A DNA stretch of 64,000 bases from Rostratula benghalensis (GCA_013399305.1 VXAI01000165.1:1709832-1773831), one strand, 5' to 3'. Counted from the stretch's first letter, positions 23,201 through 38,200 are shown. The notes: generated from the sequence alone by a model not told the origin. Numbers and translations: made by a program.

Positions 23201-26200
23201 GCTCATGGGCAAACAGGATGATACCAAAGGGACATTGCTTAGAGAAGCACTATCACTACAGCTAGCAGTAAGGCAGTGTGGAATCAGTAGCCCCCCTGTA
23301 GTGCAAAAAGCCACACTTCATCTAGGTATAGATATCAGGATGGATTCTGATTTTTCTCCTGCTACTTAAAATGCACTTTTCCCCCTCTTCCAGTGTTTCA
23401 AGACAAATTATGAGCCATATGGCCTCTGTCCCTCATGGTTTTCCTCCACAGAACAAGGAGAGTAGTTGAGTCACACTCACACAGACCCTACAAATACTGG
23501 TCTTAAAGATCCTAGGGGGAACAAGGGGAGACAGGGTGTGTGGATGCACAGTGGAAAGCAGGCTCTGGAGCACAATGGAAGATCATTGCTCCTGTTTGAG
23601 GAGCAGACTGCATGCACTGATGAATCAGCACCCCTCAGTACTGTATTCCTCAGGAAGTACACATGTACAGCTTTCCTGGGAAACTCTCCATTTCACCACC
23701 TTTTGTCCCACACACCATATGCCATATTGCCAACATATCCCTTATTTCAGGACAAGTGTCTTCAGCCATCCCACAGATCTTCTTTCATGGCTTTTGTCAG
23801 AAGAGCACTCAGTTGTATTTCTGTCTTCCCAGTACAATTGTTGGACGTGCAAATGCAATATTACAGATCCAGTCCCACCAGATGGGCAAAGCAACCAGTA
23901 TCAGACTATCAGAGAACACATTTGTCTGCACAGCAAATCTCATTTATCTTGCCTCAGGAGATTTGAAGGCAGATACGGTGTTGCTTCTTCTCATCTCCAG
24001 TCCCACCAGCTCTAGTTTCACCTCAGGTCCCAAAGCCCCAGGCTCTGCAGACTTTTCATCTTGACATGGCTCAAAGGAGGGTGTCTGTGTCCTACAACCC
24101 AGACTCCAGAGTCTTCCCAGGGCTATTGCCTCCTCCCCAGCTCCACTTGACCATTTCTCCAAACTAAATCTACATGCTTTTGTTTTTCAGCCCAACTGCA
24201 CAGCAAGCAGCCCTGTGAAATGACACTATTAGGCAAAATGCTTAATTTACTTAATTTTTTTTTAATTCATAGAATTGTAGAGTTTAGAAGAGACCTTTCG
24301 TATCATTAAGTCAAATCATCAATCTAACACTGCCAAAACCACTGATAAACCACATCACTAAGCACTTCATCTACCTGTCTTTTAAATACCTCCTGGGATG
24401 GTGACTCCACCACTGCCCTGGGCAGCCTCTTCCAAGGTTTGACAACCCTTTTAGTGAAGAAATTTTTCCTAATATCCATCCTAAACCTCTTGTGGGGCAA
24501 CTTTAGACTGTTTCCTCTTGTCCCATTGCCTGTTCCTTGGGAGAATAAATCAATCCCCCCTTCAGCTACACCCTCCTTTCAGGGAACTGGAAGAGAGAGG
24601 TCTCCCCTTAGACTCCTTTTCTCCAGGCTGAACATCCCCTCAGCTCCCTCCCAGCTGCTCCTCACAAGACTTGTGCTCCAGGCCCCTCACCAGCTCCATT
24701 GCCCTTCTCTGGACATGCTCCAGCATTTCAATGTCTTTCTTGTAGTGCCCTCTGGCAAGGCTTTAAAATCATTTGTTTCCAAGCCCATATGGCAGTACAA
24801 CCTGAGGACTTGCTCTGTAGGTGGAGCTCTTCAAACTCAAGGTGATATTTGACACAGTAAAAAGCTGGGCACAAGTGGACATACAGAACAAGGTTCTGAC
24901 CACCTCCCTCTGGTCTTCATCTTTCTTAACCCATCTCAGCTTTGCCATCCAAGGCCACAGCCTGAAGATGGACACTGCAAGTGCAACAAAGCCAAAAGCA
25001 GTTGGATAAACCTACTGCCAACTCATCACAGGATATGCAGACTATTGCTTGAAGTCTGGAACAGGGCTTGCCAGTCTCTGATCTCTCTTCTTGCAGGCTT
25101 CAGAGAAAACCATCTGCTGTTAACAGACAACAAGCTCTAGATATTAGGGAATGGTGACAGGGAGGAATGCACCTGCTGAACACCACCTGGTCTAAAGCTG
25201 CATGTGCAGCAAGAGCATCCTCCACCACTGCTCTTCATCAACATTTGCAACCCTCTGCACCCAAATATATATGCAAGCAGAATCTTAGAATCATTACAGT
25301 TGGAAGATATCTTTAAGATCATCAAGTCCAATCTTTAGCCACACACTGCCAAGTAACTACTAAATCATGTTCCTCAGCACTCCACCTACACATCTTCCTC
25401 CCAGTTAGGTTTATTCCTTACTGCAAGGAGTATGTACTGGCTCCAAGGAAGAACAAGAAGAAAAGCAGCAGGCCAAGTCTCTGCTGGGAGTCTTGCTCCA
25501 TGTGAGCTTTATGTAAATTATCTGGAAGACAGAAGGAATTTGTCTGCTATGTAGTTCCTTTAGAAGGCTATGGGGCACACACAGGCCTGAAATCCCTGCA
25601 GGAAAAAAAAAAAAAAAGATCTCCTAACAGGTTTTGTGATTTCCTGCCATCCAGACCACAGGTTCTCAATTGGCTTATACTGGCCTTCATGGCTGGTACA
25701 AACTCAGTAGGACAGGAAAAAGCATTTATCACGCCCAGAGCTTCATCCCACCACACACAGAAACAATATCGTTAAGTGACGCAAATGAAGCTGACAGTAA
25801 TGCTGACATGATTCCTTAAAAGAAAAAAATACGTTAAAAATTTAAAAAAACCACCCTAAAATAAAATTCTTCTGTGTCATGACACATGTTTATCCCACCT
25901 AGCAAACTCCTAGTGCGCACTCTTGGACTGGAAGAGGATCTCAAGCATGCTCCAAGCCTGCCAAATAGTTTTTCTGCTTTGAATATCTATATAGGCTGTC
26001 AGAACCTATCAGAAAAAAAAAGTCAGTTGGATGCTTTGAAAAAAAATAAAATTACATTTGTAAGGCTAGTGCCTACACTGCAGAATGCTATCTTGTCTAA
26101 AGTCAACCACAGAATGTTTCAGGTAGGAAGGGACCTTAAAATCATCTATTTCCAACCCCCTGCCCATGGCAGGGACACCTCCCACCACACCAGGTTGCTC

Positions 26201-29200
26201 AAAGCCCCATCCAGCCTGATCTTGAATCCCTTCAGGGATGGGGCAGCCACAGCTTCTCTGGGCAACTTGTTCTAGTGCCTCACAACCCTCACAGGAAAGA
26301 ATTTCTTCCTGAGTTTTCATCTAAACCTCCCTTCTTTCAGTGTAAAACCGTTCCCCTCATCCTATCACTCCACTCCCTGATCTAGAGACCCTCCCCATCT
26401 CAATCAACCAGCAGAAAGAGACGGAGGTAGAACCATTCAACAGACCTAAATATAGAAGCATCCAAATGAGAGACCCAGACCAGTATGACCAAACACCACA
26501 GGAGAGCTTTATCCAAGCCCAGGGATGTGCCCAAGCCAAGACACTCCATCTTTAGCCTGGGCATGTCCAGAGACCTCAGAGAAGAAAGGACTATACGATT
26601 ATGATTTCCAGGTCTACCCAGAGGCAGAGGACAGGAACGTTTCATCACCTCACCCAGTCTTATGATGATCTGCAATGCAAGAGTACCATGCAGTCATGTA
26701 GGGTTCACAGCACAGCTTGTTTTGCTTTTGCAGATTGCCACATACTCATGGCATCTTGCTGTGAGCCGAGTTTAACCACTGCTGGTGAGGTCCTGCAAAG
26801 CACATGAAGACTGAGCCTCAAGCTCTAAAGAAAAAAGAAAATAAACAAAAAAAACCCCACCCCACAAACAACTACTGCTGCAGCTCAAGAGCCAATGCTG
26901 GGGAACAAGAAACCAGCAGAACTGGCAGCCAGGAATATACAGTGGCACAAACCCACCCTGAGCAAGGCAAGGATTTGCCCTTTTGTTTGTAAGGCATCTA
27001 GAGCATCTGGGACCTGACTTGACTCTGGGTTCACGTACTGATTTACCACCACAGTAATTCCAGCTAGGAGGGGTGCCTCAAGGTGATATTTGTCATACAT
27101 ATTGTCTGGAGAGCAGCCTGGAGACCATCAGATTCAGTACCATCCTTTACATAGGCATTAGAGTCAGACAACGTAGTACTAAATAATTAGGACTACTCAC
27201 CATCGGTGCTCCACGGTGACCTATAATGGCTGGCTTTGGTCCCAGAGCTTTCTTCTCCATTATGCAAGGGGACGAGATGGTGAGGGGGACAAGGTAAAGT
27301 GCAACTACAACTGCGAGGTACGCAGTGAACATCAGCATCTGAGAAGCTGAGAGCAAAAGAGAGACGAAAAAAAGATGGTGAAAATGGTGGTCCTGACCTC
27401 CTCACACCACAGGAGCTGAGCCAAGGCACCTTCACCTTCCTCCAGAGGAGAGACTGATCTTACACCCATTGCCCCGAGTTTTGAGGGAAAAACATACTCT
27501 ATTTTAAATAAGCTCTTTGGGCTAATCAAGTCCCAAGAAGAGTTTTCATTTCCTTTTGCATGCAAATAACAAGTTAGTCAAATTGCTTAAAGTCCCAGCG
27601 ATGCAGCCCAAAACAGAGCTGATTTCCACCCCTTCGGGTGCGAAAGCATCACATTTTGCCCTGCCAGACAGCAGAAATATATCACCATACCTGCAAATAA
27701 GTCATGGCACCGTGAGGGCTCATTTAATATCACTTGAGTTTACACTGGTGGTTCACCAACACCACCCATTTCAGCCAGAGTAAAGCCACTTCAGCTGTTT
27801 CTGCAGAAGGATTTGTGCCAGCCAGAACCGAGTTAATTTGCAATAAATGTTTTACTGATTAAGCTGAATGTGTTTGAATAAAATACTGCAATATTTTAGG
27901 ACTGGTGAATGCAGCCAAGGGGGTGTTTGGCCGCAGGGCTTGGGGCCAGATGAGCAGTCCTGTCCCCCACTCTGTGGCTCAGCCCCTGACTACCAGAGAC
28001 TTCTCACGATGTCCAGAGTGTCTGGGAATCTTTCGAAGGTGCTGACAGCACAACTGAAACACCCTTTGTTCCCAACAGACACATATGCCCTATAAAGAAC
28101 AACAGGCACCTTTGAACTCCTGAGCTATTTGGAGTCACTTGAAACCACAGATATTAAGACACAAGACTTCTCTTTTTTTAAATTATTATTTATTTTTCAA
28201 ACTCATTAAGGCTCTGGAACTCAATGGAGAACCTCCAAAGAAACCTTTTTTTTTTTTTATTTGCCATGCACACAAGACTGAGAAGGCTAGTTTGGTTTTT
28301 TGGGGTTTTTTTTTTTTTTTTTTTTTTAGGAGCAGGACAGAACAGCCCAGCTCTGGTCCTGACCACAAATGATCTCGTTTCACACATAAATAAATTGCTT
28401 TTTGCTTCCAGTCTCTAATAGCCTCATTCAAACGTGTTCCAACAAGCCAGAAAGTAACACTAGTAACCTTGCTGGCTATTTTTTCCTCTTCTCTGGAAGG
28501 GATGTCAATCACCCACAGAGAATTCAAGGAACTGAATAGCATCTTACTGAATAGCATGAGTTCACGCTGCGTCCTGCACTGTAAAGATACAGTGCCCCAG
28601 AGTCATGCATTACCACCATCAGAAACTCCAGATGGACACAGGACACGATCCTGACCCAATTCTTGCTCACCCCAGGAACGCCACGCACCAACCAGGCTTT
28701 GAAAAATCAGCCTAATTTTCAGCAAAGTCTCAGGCTGTGCATAGAATCTGGTCTCTTCCTTCCTAGTACTGCAGCTTCAGGATTAAACAGCTCACATCCA
28801 CACCGAAGTCAAGCACCATGGGAAATGCATGGGCTTCCAAATATTTTTATTATTGAAGTGCACACCCACAAGGACAGGATGCCCCAGCAGACTATGCTGT
28901 GGCTGCCCCATCCCTGGAGGGGTTCGAAGGCCAGGTTGGAAGGGGGTTTGAGCAACCTGGTCTGGTGGGAGGTGTCCCTGCCTATGGCAAGAGGGGTTGG
29001 AATTCAATGATCTTTAAGGTCCCTTCCCACCCAAACCATTCTATGATTCTATAAAACAGAGCTAAAGACCTCACCCAGCCACGCACATGGGGGTACTGAA
29101 ATCACACACCAAGAAAGAAAAAAGACCCAAAATGAAATACATGGATGAAAGACAAGCAAAGTACATACTGTTCAATTTGAAGCTGGATGGTCTGTATGGA

Positions 29201-32200
29201 AGAAGCTCTATTGGTGACCACCCCAGCCAAGAAAGCAGGACAGATTAAATCTCCCTCTTTCTACAACATAACAACACCATCAATTTAGATGCAAGCCTTC
29301 CTTCTCTATTCCCCTCTACTCTTAGTGACCACTCCAGCCTGGTTTGGGCTCCTGGAAGAGCAGGTTTCTCACACCACTATTTGCTACTCAAGGCTTCTAG
29401 GGCTGCCTTGAGTCCAATGTTTTCTATCTGACCTCAGAAGCCAGCTTTGAAAATAAACTACTACCTTTTAAAATACTGTAGAAAAAAAAAAAAAATTCTT
29501 CAGGTTTGGAAAAAAAAAAAAAGAGGGAACATAAGACAAAAAAAAAAAAAAAGGTGTAGATTTGCTGAGTGAAAAAAACATTTGCTGAAGAACATCACAT
29601 GCCTCAAGAGAAGAGAAGAACAGATTGTTGCACCAATAACTGCAGCTGCACCAGATATTTCCAAAAGATTATTATTAGTGAGTGAAATCTTATTTTCCCA
29701 TTTACAAGCCACTGTAGAGTCTCAGAGAGATTACAGTTCCTCTCTTCCATTTTTAAAACCACCGTGTCAAATATTTCTGTACCAAAAAGCCCGTAAAATC
29801 CTCCAGGTAAAATACCTTTCACAAGTAAAATGACCATGAAATAATTTTAAGATCCAATGGTACAGAAGAGATGAGTGTTTTTCCTTAAAAACAAATAAAA
29901 AAAAAAAAAAAAAAAAAAAAGAAGGAAAACAGCTTCCTGGCTTATTAAAAACAAATTTAAAAAAAAAAAAAAAAAAAGCCATTTTCAGGGAACTGAGCTG
30001 CAAGAGAAAAAGTATGAGGAATTCAGAAGCAGCACATGCAGGCTCTGCTCTAGGCGTAACCACAAATCCTCCCTCAACTGGCAACTTAATTACATGCTAG
30101 GACTTATTTAAGAACCACCAGGTAGAGCTTTATTGGCATATTTACAAATTAAAGCAGAGCAATTCTTTCTTTAAAAGGTCTCCCTGGATATCAGAATCTT
30201 TCCATCTTCAGACACCGTTTCCTCATTCTTAACTCCTACTTCTTGGAAGTCTTATGCAAGTGCTGCCAAATCCTTCTAGGGCTTGTATTTTGCTGCAGGT
30301 TAAATACCAATTAAAAAAAAAAAATTCCTGGAGCTGGCACAAATGTATGAGTACATCCATGGATGCCCTGAAGAAAAACACTTGGGAGTGCACAGAAGGA
30401 TCAGATTATTTCACAAGAAAACCCAGAGGAACAGCTCAGGTTCGGGAGAGCCTCTGGCAATGAGGTGGGAGAGGGGAGATGCACAGAAGAGCTTGTTTTG
30501 GTGGTCAGAACCATCAACAAGAGCTGGGTTCAGGGTGTCCTTCACCACCCAGCTCCCTTAGACCTCTGACCACATCTCAATGTGCATTTAAGGAAATGCC
30601 TAATAAGAAGGGGACCAGATCCCTAATGAGCCCTCTGGGTCCTACTGCATCACAGTCAACAAGTCCATGAAGGCTTTCAAAAGCCAGATCCATCTAGAAA
30701 TCCAGGTGAACAAGAGCCAAGGAGATGGGGGAGAAGTGCTTATAAGATCCAGAGAAGAACCCTGCACTTTAGCTGTGGTGGGTGCATTTATGTTTTCTAA
30801 AGGAGACTGGAGGAAATCTGGATGCTTTTACTCATTGCATTATTGAAAACAGACCTTTTACCTCCAATCCTGGTGTGCTTCTGACCACACCTGTGGGATC
30901 TGGATGCATCCCCAGACCAAATTCACCCACTCCAGTTGCAACCAGATTACTCCAGGAGAGCATCCACCTCCCCGGCGTGGCTGAGCCAGAGATTGCTGAG
31001 CCCAGAGAAGGAACCAACACTGCCTCCTCCCAGCAGGCTCCCAACAGGAGAGCCCAACACCCCAACAGCCACCCACCAGCCCCTGACCACCATGCAAGGA
31101 CACAAGGGGTACTCACTGGCTTTCTCCGTTCGTGCAAACTGCCCCGCTATCAACCACGACAGGGCTGTGACTGCCACGAGTGCTCCTATGTGCAAGAAAG
31201 GGGCTGTGGCCTGCAGGACATTTGAACAGGAGAGAAAAAAAAAAATAAATTAGGAAAAACACCCCATTGCCTTGCAAAATCACTGATCTTACAGGCTCCA
31301 TAGTGCATCAGACCACTCTGAAAGGGGGGTTTGTGTGTGTATGGTCGGACTCAATCTCAGAGGTCCCTTCCAACCATGAAGATTCTGTTCCCAGTTGGAT
31401 TTCAAACCATTCCTATATGAGGCTGCTGCATCTGTTTTGACCATCTCTTTTTCCAAAGCTTGCCTTTCCCTTTAGCACCCAGGCCACTGCAAAGGCAAAG
31501 CAGGAAAGCTCTAAACCCCTTCTTGGGGAAGAACTTACCCAAAACCACAGATATTTGTATCAAGTCTCCTTAGACAGCATGCAAATTCAAGTCACTCTCT
31601 TGGTGCAACCAAGTTTTAAATTTCTTGTAGTTCAGTTGATTACAAGATATTGAGTCAACGGCCCAATGTCTGAATAGAGATCAGTGATGAGCAGAGTCCA
31701 TCGAGGGGGGGTGTGTCTCCATTTGGACCAGTACTATGTCATACCTTCATCAATGGCACAGACAGCATCATCAAGGGCAACCTCAGCAAGTTCATAAATG
31801 ACACCAAACTAAGTGGTAGGTCTGAGAAGGACCTGGATTAGCCCATCCACTCTGGGGAGACTCCACCTGCAGTCCTCCCTCCAGCTCTGAGGTCTCAGCA
31901 CAGGAGAGACATGGACCTGTTGTAGCAGGGCCAGAGGGGACCACGGAGCTGGTGGAGAGGGCTGGAACCCCTCTGCTGTGAGGACAAGCTGAAGAAGTTG
32001 GGGGCATTCAGCCTGGAGAAGAGAAGGCTCCAAGGAGACCTTATTGCAGCCTTTCAGGACTTACAAAGGGGCATGCAGGAAAACTGAGGAGGGAAGTTTC
32101 AGCAGGGTCTGTTGCAATAGGACAAGGGGTAGTGGTTTTAGACTAAGATAGATTCAAGTCTTGATAACAGGAAGAAATGTTTTACACTGAGGGTGGTGAG

Positions 32201-35200
32201 GCACTGGCCCAGGTTGACCAGAGATGCCCCATCCCTGGAAACATTCCAGGTCAGGTTGGATCAGGCTCTGAGCACCCTGATCTAGGTAAAGGTGTCCCTG
32301 GTCACAGCAGGGGGGTTGGAATAGATGGCCTTTAAAGGTCCCTTCCAACCCAAACTGTTCTATGAATACCATGGACTGGGGTGGACCACTACATATTATC
32401 ATGAGAGAAAGTTTGAGATGGATCCTGAGTCATGTTTGTCTAGTTTTGGTTTGATTTGTCTTTTTTAAAAAAAAAAAAAAAGGGAAGCACTTCTGAGAAA
32501 TGTTAGTCACTTGTGTGAATGCTATTTGCTATTTTTTCTCTCCTGTATTTGTTTACTTCCAAATACACAGCAATAATCACCGATAAAACCTCTTAAACCT
32601 TTCAGGGGCAAAATATTTTTGAACCTCTTTTTGTGGAAGAGGGGAAGAAAGGAATAGAGAGCAGATTGATCAAGAAATTAACAGTTTAACTATTTTTCTC
32701 CAAAACTTACATAGCCCTGCAGCATACAACAAGTTTTTCTTAACACAAGGCTAGAGTACAGAAGTTGCATTCTTTTCAGATATATATAAATTTATCTGCA
32801 ATGTGAAAACAAACCCAGAGTACTCTTGGAAGACGATGATGCTGCAGGCTTGGACACCAATGTCCAGAGCATTGCCAGCCAAACCAAGTGGAGAAACTGC
32901 CCTCTCCAATCCAGGAACTCTGAGTCACACCCAGCCTCAGTATTTCCCACCTCTAACTCTGCAACCAACCCCTGCTTTGAGTTTAAAGGGAAGAGCCCAG
33001 GAGATGGAGACAAAGTGACATGATGGCCTTGAGGACTCTGCGGGATTTTTGCTACAAGTTTTCACATTGCCGAGATTTCCATTTTGGGAGGGATAAACAT
33101 CAGGACAGGGTTTTATTCAGTAGAAAGACATAAAGTCCATGGAATGCAGCTGTGCTGGACCCTTTGCCCACTCAGAGAAGCATCCTTGAAGAAAACTTAC
33201 TTGCAGTGAAATAAATACCATCTCCCATTCGTCGTCCCAAAGCTGTGCTATCGATGACATGGTCACCACGGTAGTTATCAAGGTTGTCACCAGGCCAATC
33301 TGCAACAAATATGAGAGTATTTACATACAGTATTTACATACTGTATCCAATCACTATCACAGAACTTTTACAGCTCGGGAGATGGAGAGGAGAAAAGTTT
33401 TGTACCTAATGAACTGCCTAAAACAGCCAGCCTTTGGACCAACAAGAGGTTGGTCTTGTGTGCTGTGCCTGCATAATCTCTCCTTCCCACCACTGCATAT
33501 ACAACACTGGACTAAATAATCACAGGACCATACGTCTCATGGATGATCTCTCATGTTCTTCAACACACTGGCCAATGGAACAGAAAGATTTGTCTGGCCA
33601 ACAAACTGGATCAGAAACAACTTAAATTCATTTCTGCCAGTCAAGTTGAGGAGATGGTCCCAGATCCTTGGAACAGGTTTCCCAGGGAAGCTGTTGAGGC
33701 CCCAATCCCTGGAGCTGTTCAAGACCCAGCTGGATGGCGCTTTGAGCAACCTGGTCTTGTGGGAGGTGTCCCTACCCATGGCAGTGGGGTTGGAACCAAG
33801 TGATCTTTAAGGTCCCTTTCAACCCAAACCATTCTAGGATTCTCCTAGCCCTGCTGCAACAGCCTGTGATGCACCAGCACTACGGGAGGTTGACTTTGCT
33901 CAATTTGATTCTCCAATGCTTCTGCGAAGGGATAAAAGACTTGAGCACACCCAGACAATGAACATCACACTTCTCAGTAAAGGCTGAACACGTGTCCAAG
34001 CAAGGCCATCATCCCCATGACTAAGCAATCATCTCCAAGATGGCTGAGAAAAGTATTGTGCATGAATGTGACCTCACCTGGGCCTGAAATGGCAACAACA
34101 GTGCAGTCAGCATCCAAGCCATGTTGACAGAGCAGTTATATCAGATATTGGCCCTTGAGAAGAGGCTGTGGATGACAGTGGCAGAACTGAAATGGCAGAA
34201 CAAGACCCAGTCCATCAGTCGCTTCCTCCAGCCTCCCTCTCCCACCACAGGGAAGCACTTGGGAGTCTGAACAGAGCAGTCAAAACGAAAAGGTCATCTC
34301 CATTTTCAAGGTTAAAAAGTTCAAACCATCAAAAACTGTCCTAGAAATAACTCCAGCTGTAAAGACCTAAAATCTGGACTGTCAAAAAATAGTTCACCAT
34401 CCTCCGCCTCTCCGTCTGGTGTCTCAGTCTCTGCTGTACCTCATGCCTGCTGGATTAAAAGTACTGTTCTGTGTCTCAGTCTGATGTTCTGTCTAGATCT
34501 GAAATCTGTGTGGGAGACTTGGGCAGAGATGTCCAACAAATACGCAACAGTGAACAAATCATCTAGGACACACAGGACATCTTCTAGACTGATCTCAGGT
34601 TTACTTAATCCTTTTGACAAGCAAAGAGAAAACCCCACATTCCCAATGTCTACAGAATTCACTATTGTACATAAGGACATAGAATCACAGAACGGTTAGA
34701 GTTGGAAGGGACCTCAAAGATCATCAAGTTCCAACCCCTCTTGCCCTGGGCAGGGACACCTCCCACCAGACCAGGTTGCTCCAAGCCCCATCCAGCCTGG
34801 CCTTAAACACTTCCAGGGGTAGGGCAGCCACAGCTTCTCTAGGCAACCTGTTCTAGTGCCTCACCACCCTCACAGCAAAGAATTTCCTTTCTGGTATCTC
34901 ATCTAAATCTCCCCTCTTCTAATTTAAAACCATTTCCCCTCTTCCTATGGCTGTTTCCTGACAAAGAGTCCCCCCTCCAGCTCTCCTGGAGCTCCCTTCA
35001 GACACTGGAAGGTGCTCTAAGGTCTCCCCGGAGCCTTCTCTTCTCCAGGCTGAACAACCCCAGCTCCCTCAGCCTGTCCTCACAGCAGAGGGGCTCCATC
35101 CCTCTGAGCATCTTCATGGCCCTCCACTGGACCCATTCCAACAGGTCCATGTCCTTTCCATGTTGAGGACTCCAGAGCTGGACACAGTTCTCCAGGTGGG

Positions 35201-38200
35201 GTCTCACCAGAGCAGAGCAGAGGGGTAGAATCACCTCCCTGTCCCTGCTGGCCACGCTTCTTTTGATGCAGCCCAGGCTGGGGTTGTCTTTCTGGGCTGC
35301 CAGTGCTCACTGCTGGCTCATGTTGAGCTTCTCATCCACCATCACTCCCAAGTCCTGCTTCTCAGGGCTATATAATTAGTCATTCTAGTTTAAGTTTAGC
35401 CCTCAGTTCCTGCCTGCTGTTCCTGTCCTAGATGCCCACAGACCTGCCAACAAGACAAGAGGCATCCATAGGACAGCAGTGGCTTACTCAGGGCCTCCAA
35501 CTTTTAGGGGACATGAACAAAGCACATGGGGCAATAGAAGGGGCCAAGAGATCCAGTTGACCCAGGGTGAAGATGTACCTCAGCCAAGAGGCTGTATTCA
35601 AACCAAATTCCAACATTACCAGCCTGTGTCTGCACATTCAAGGAAGAACAGGATTTACTTGCTTATTGAAAAGACACCCCCCAGTGACCTATAATGTAGG
35701 TAACCCTAGTGGTAAGCCACACAGTTTCAAGATATTTACTCATTAAGGGCTCTGAATTAATGACTCTGAGTCATTAAGGACTCCAAAGCAACGTATGTGG
35801 ACAACTGCACTTTGCCACAGGTCCTTCCACACAGAAGTCATTCTGCTGAGACTTCTGTGGGTCAGACTCCTGGGCCATCAGCCAGAGTGTAAAACTGACA
35901 CACAAGCTACTTCTCATCTATTTTATGTCTTCCCAAAAGCTGAATTTAAAATTCAGCAGCAACAGACAACTAGATTACTCCAGGACAACTATAATTCCCC
36001 TGGATATCCCTGCCCTGTGCAGCACAGAGCTGTCAAGTGTATCTCCATTTCATTGTTTCCTCCTCCCATCAACTCTGATTTATGGTTTCTTACCCTCCCC
36101 CATCCATCTCCAAGTTTTCTTACAATCCTAAACTGTTTTTGATGGATTACAGGAGAAAAATGGAAGGAATGGTGGTTTTGTACATACCAGCCTTTCCCAC
36201 ATGCTCTAATCTATATTTGACAGTAATTCACACAGTTGCAGAGAATATTAACGTCATCCAGTCTCTTATCTAAACCTCCTTAGAAAGCTGAAGGAGGTGT
36301 GGGGAAGGGAAGAGAGAGACACAGCAGCACATCTGAGCTGTGATGAAAGGTGGACTTTTTTGGAAGAAGGAAAGGAAGGGTGGGTTTTTGTAGGCAAGTA
36401 CTAACTGATCTCCACCAACACATTCCTCTTCTGGACTTACTCATCCAAACCCACCAGCCACCTGGAGCATGTCTGAAAAATACCATTTTCCTCCATGAAG
36501 AAACATATGTTAGACTTGAAAAAATCAACAATTTATTTTCCAGCAGCAGTCAGACCCTCCCCACCCCAAAAAAAAAAAGCATCCCCTCCTCCAGAGGAAG
36601 CATAATTTCTATTAGTTTCTAAGGAAAAAAAAAAAAAGAAAAAAAAGAAAAAAAAGAAAAAAAAGAAGAAAAAAAAAAAGAGGGTGAGGTGGTTTGTGCT
36701 CTCCCTGTCCAAGGTGGGTGGTGCATCTGTTCAGGCTCTGATCCTGCAAGACCTTATCATGTGCAGAACCACCAATTTCAGGACAAGCTGTGTATTGGCA
36801 GATTCAGGATCGGTCCCTTAATTACCTATTAGCAGAATGCCAATTACAATTGAATCCTGGCAAGACATTTTCTTTGGCACTGTCTCTTTCCACAGATCGC
36901 TACATACCCTTTCTCTCCCATTCTGTGCTCCAAACTCCAGATTACTATCTTCTCTTACATCTCATAGCATATATTTTGTCAGCTTGCTTCACATACAAAT
37001 CAGGACCTCCTGGGGTTCCACCAAACCACAGCCTGCACGAAGCACACCCCACCTTTTAACACCTACAACTTCTCCCAAGGGTTTTCTACTGTAATTTTCC
37101 TCCAAGCACATCCTGAAAAGCTTCGCATCTGCTCCGCCGGGGTTGGGTTCATCACAGAAAGGAGCACCAGAGAGGTTCATCATGGCTCACTGAACCAAGA
37201 CCAAAGTCAAGCTGCTCTAATGACACAGTGTTTTTCAATCTCCAGGAGTGCCCCCACCACCAGGTACCCCATATTATTTCACCAGCCATGGAGCAAAATT
37301 ATTGTCCTCAGGCTTGGACTTCCCCTACTGTGGAATCTATTTGGTCCTCTGAGACAAGGACACATACACCACATGACATCTAGAGTTTATGGTCTTCCCA
37401 AAACCACCATGAAGACAGGTACCACATGTACCACCCTCTCCTTAGCCTCCTGCTTTATTGAGATCCTGCTCATTTCCAAGCTGAGAAGAGCCATTTACCT
37501 TGTGAAGCCAGTGCAGGTTCATTTGCTGTCCCACAGCTATGTGACATAGTGCTAGTATCTGGGAAGGAAGAAAGCACAAGTCAATGACTTCACACATCCA
37601 TGAAGTGTTTGCACTTGCAAGAACATACCACCACCCCAAAAATTAACTCAACAGGCCAAGGCAGAAAGCAGGCTAGGGATGGGTCCAGCAGATAACACCT
37701 GGCCCATTTGTACAGACAGATCCTCTCCAAAACCAATGATGTGGAGGACAAGACTGACCTCCAAGAGGCAGAGAGTTGGAGAACCAGGTCTGAGTGCACA
37801 GCTCCTGGGACTGACTACAAAGGGCCAGGTACCAGCGTGCTACCTCAATGGACACCACCTTGAAGGTCCCAGCACCCTGGGATGCAGAGAAACAACTTGT
37901 ACATGTCATTGGCAGATACCTCTCAGGCCATCTGCACCACCAGTCTCAGGGTCTCTGTCTTTGGCCTTGATGATCTAAGGACAAAGACCACACGTTTTTC
38001 CATTTTCCATTTATTTTAGCAACTTAAAGCTAAGTGAGAGGGAGAGAGAAATCACCTGTGAAAGGGAATTTGCTCAAGTGAGAGATGGACTGAGAAGTTC
38101 ATACCCTTTTTAAAGCAAACACACAAAACCTTTAGGAAATGGCATCTTATCCCACTCACCAGTAACACTGTGATGTATGTAAAGCCAGCAGCAGTTGTAA

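Larger units (their letters stand above)
14884..27200 (-). other. GDPD5 intron f-g (12.4 kb)
   Basis: Largest complete intron in the window. It carries CR1 pieces at 16160-16240, 18175-18665, 19543-19610, 21098-21690, 24268-24760, 25276-25400 and 26108-26401. Unique stretches at 14900-16100, 16300-18100, 19700-21000 and 21700-24200 contain no exon I can recognise. Short duplications lie at 20814-20864 and 22738-22795. Confidence 0.8.
31211..33200 (-). other. GDPD5 intron d-e
   Basis: Contains a CR1 tail (31330-31390) and a longer plus-strand CR1 (31705-32368). From 32369 to 33200 the sequence is AT-rich and unique. Confidence 0.85.
33300..37498 (-). other. GDPD5 intron c-d
   Basis: Holds a plus-strand CR1 (33640-33844), a minus-strand CR1 (34679-35370), a perfect palindrome (35757-35777) and an A/G microsatellite (36624-36680). 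The rest is unique. Confidence 0.85.

Noticed and set aside
23466..23966. 166-codon plus-strand open frame
   Set aside because: Overlaps other comparable frames in all phases and shows no family features.
30782..31225. 147-codon plus-strand frame
   Set aside because: Partly antisense to GDPD5 exon e; the strand, splice sites and protein similarity favour the minus-strand exon.
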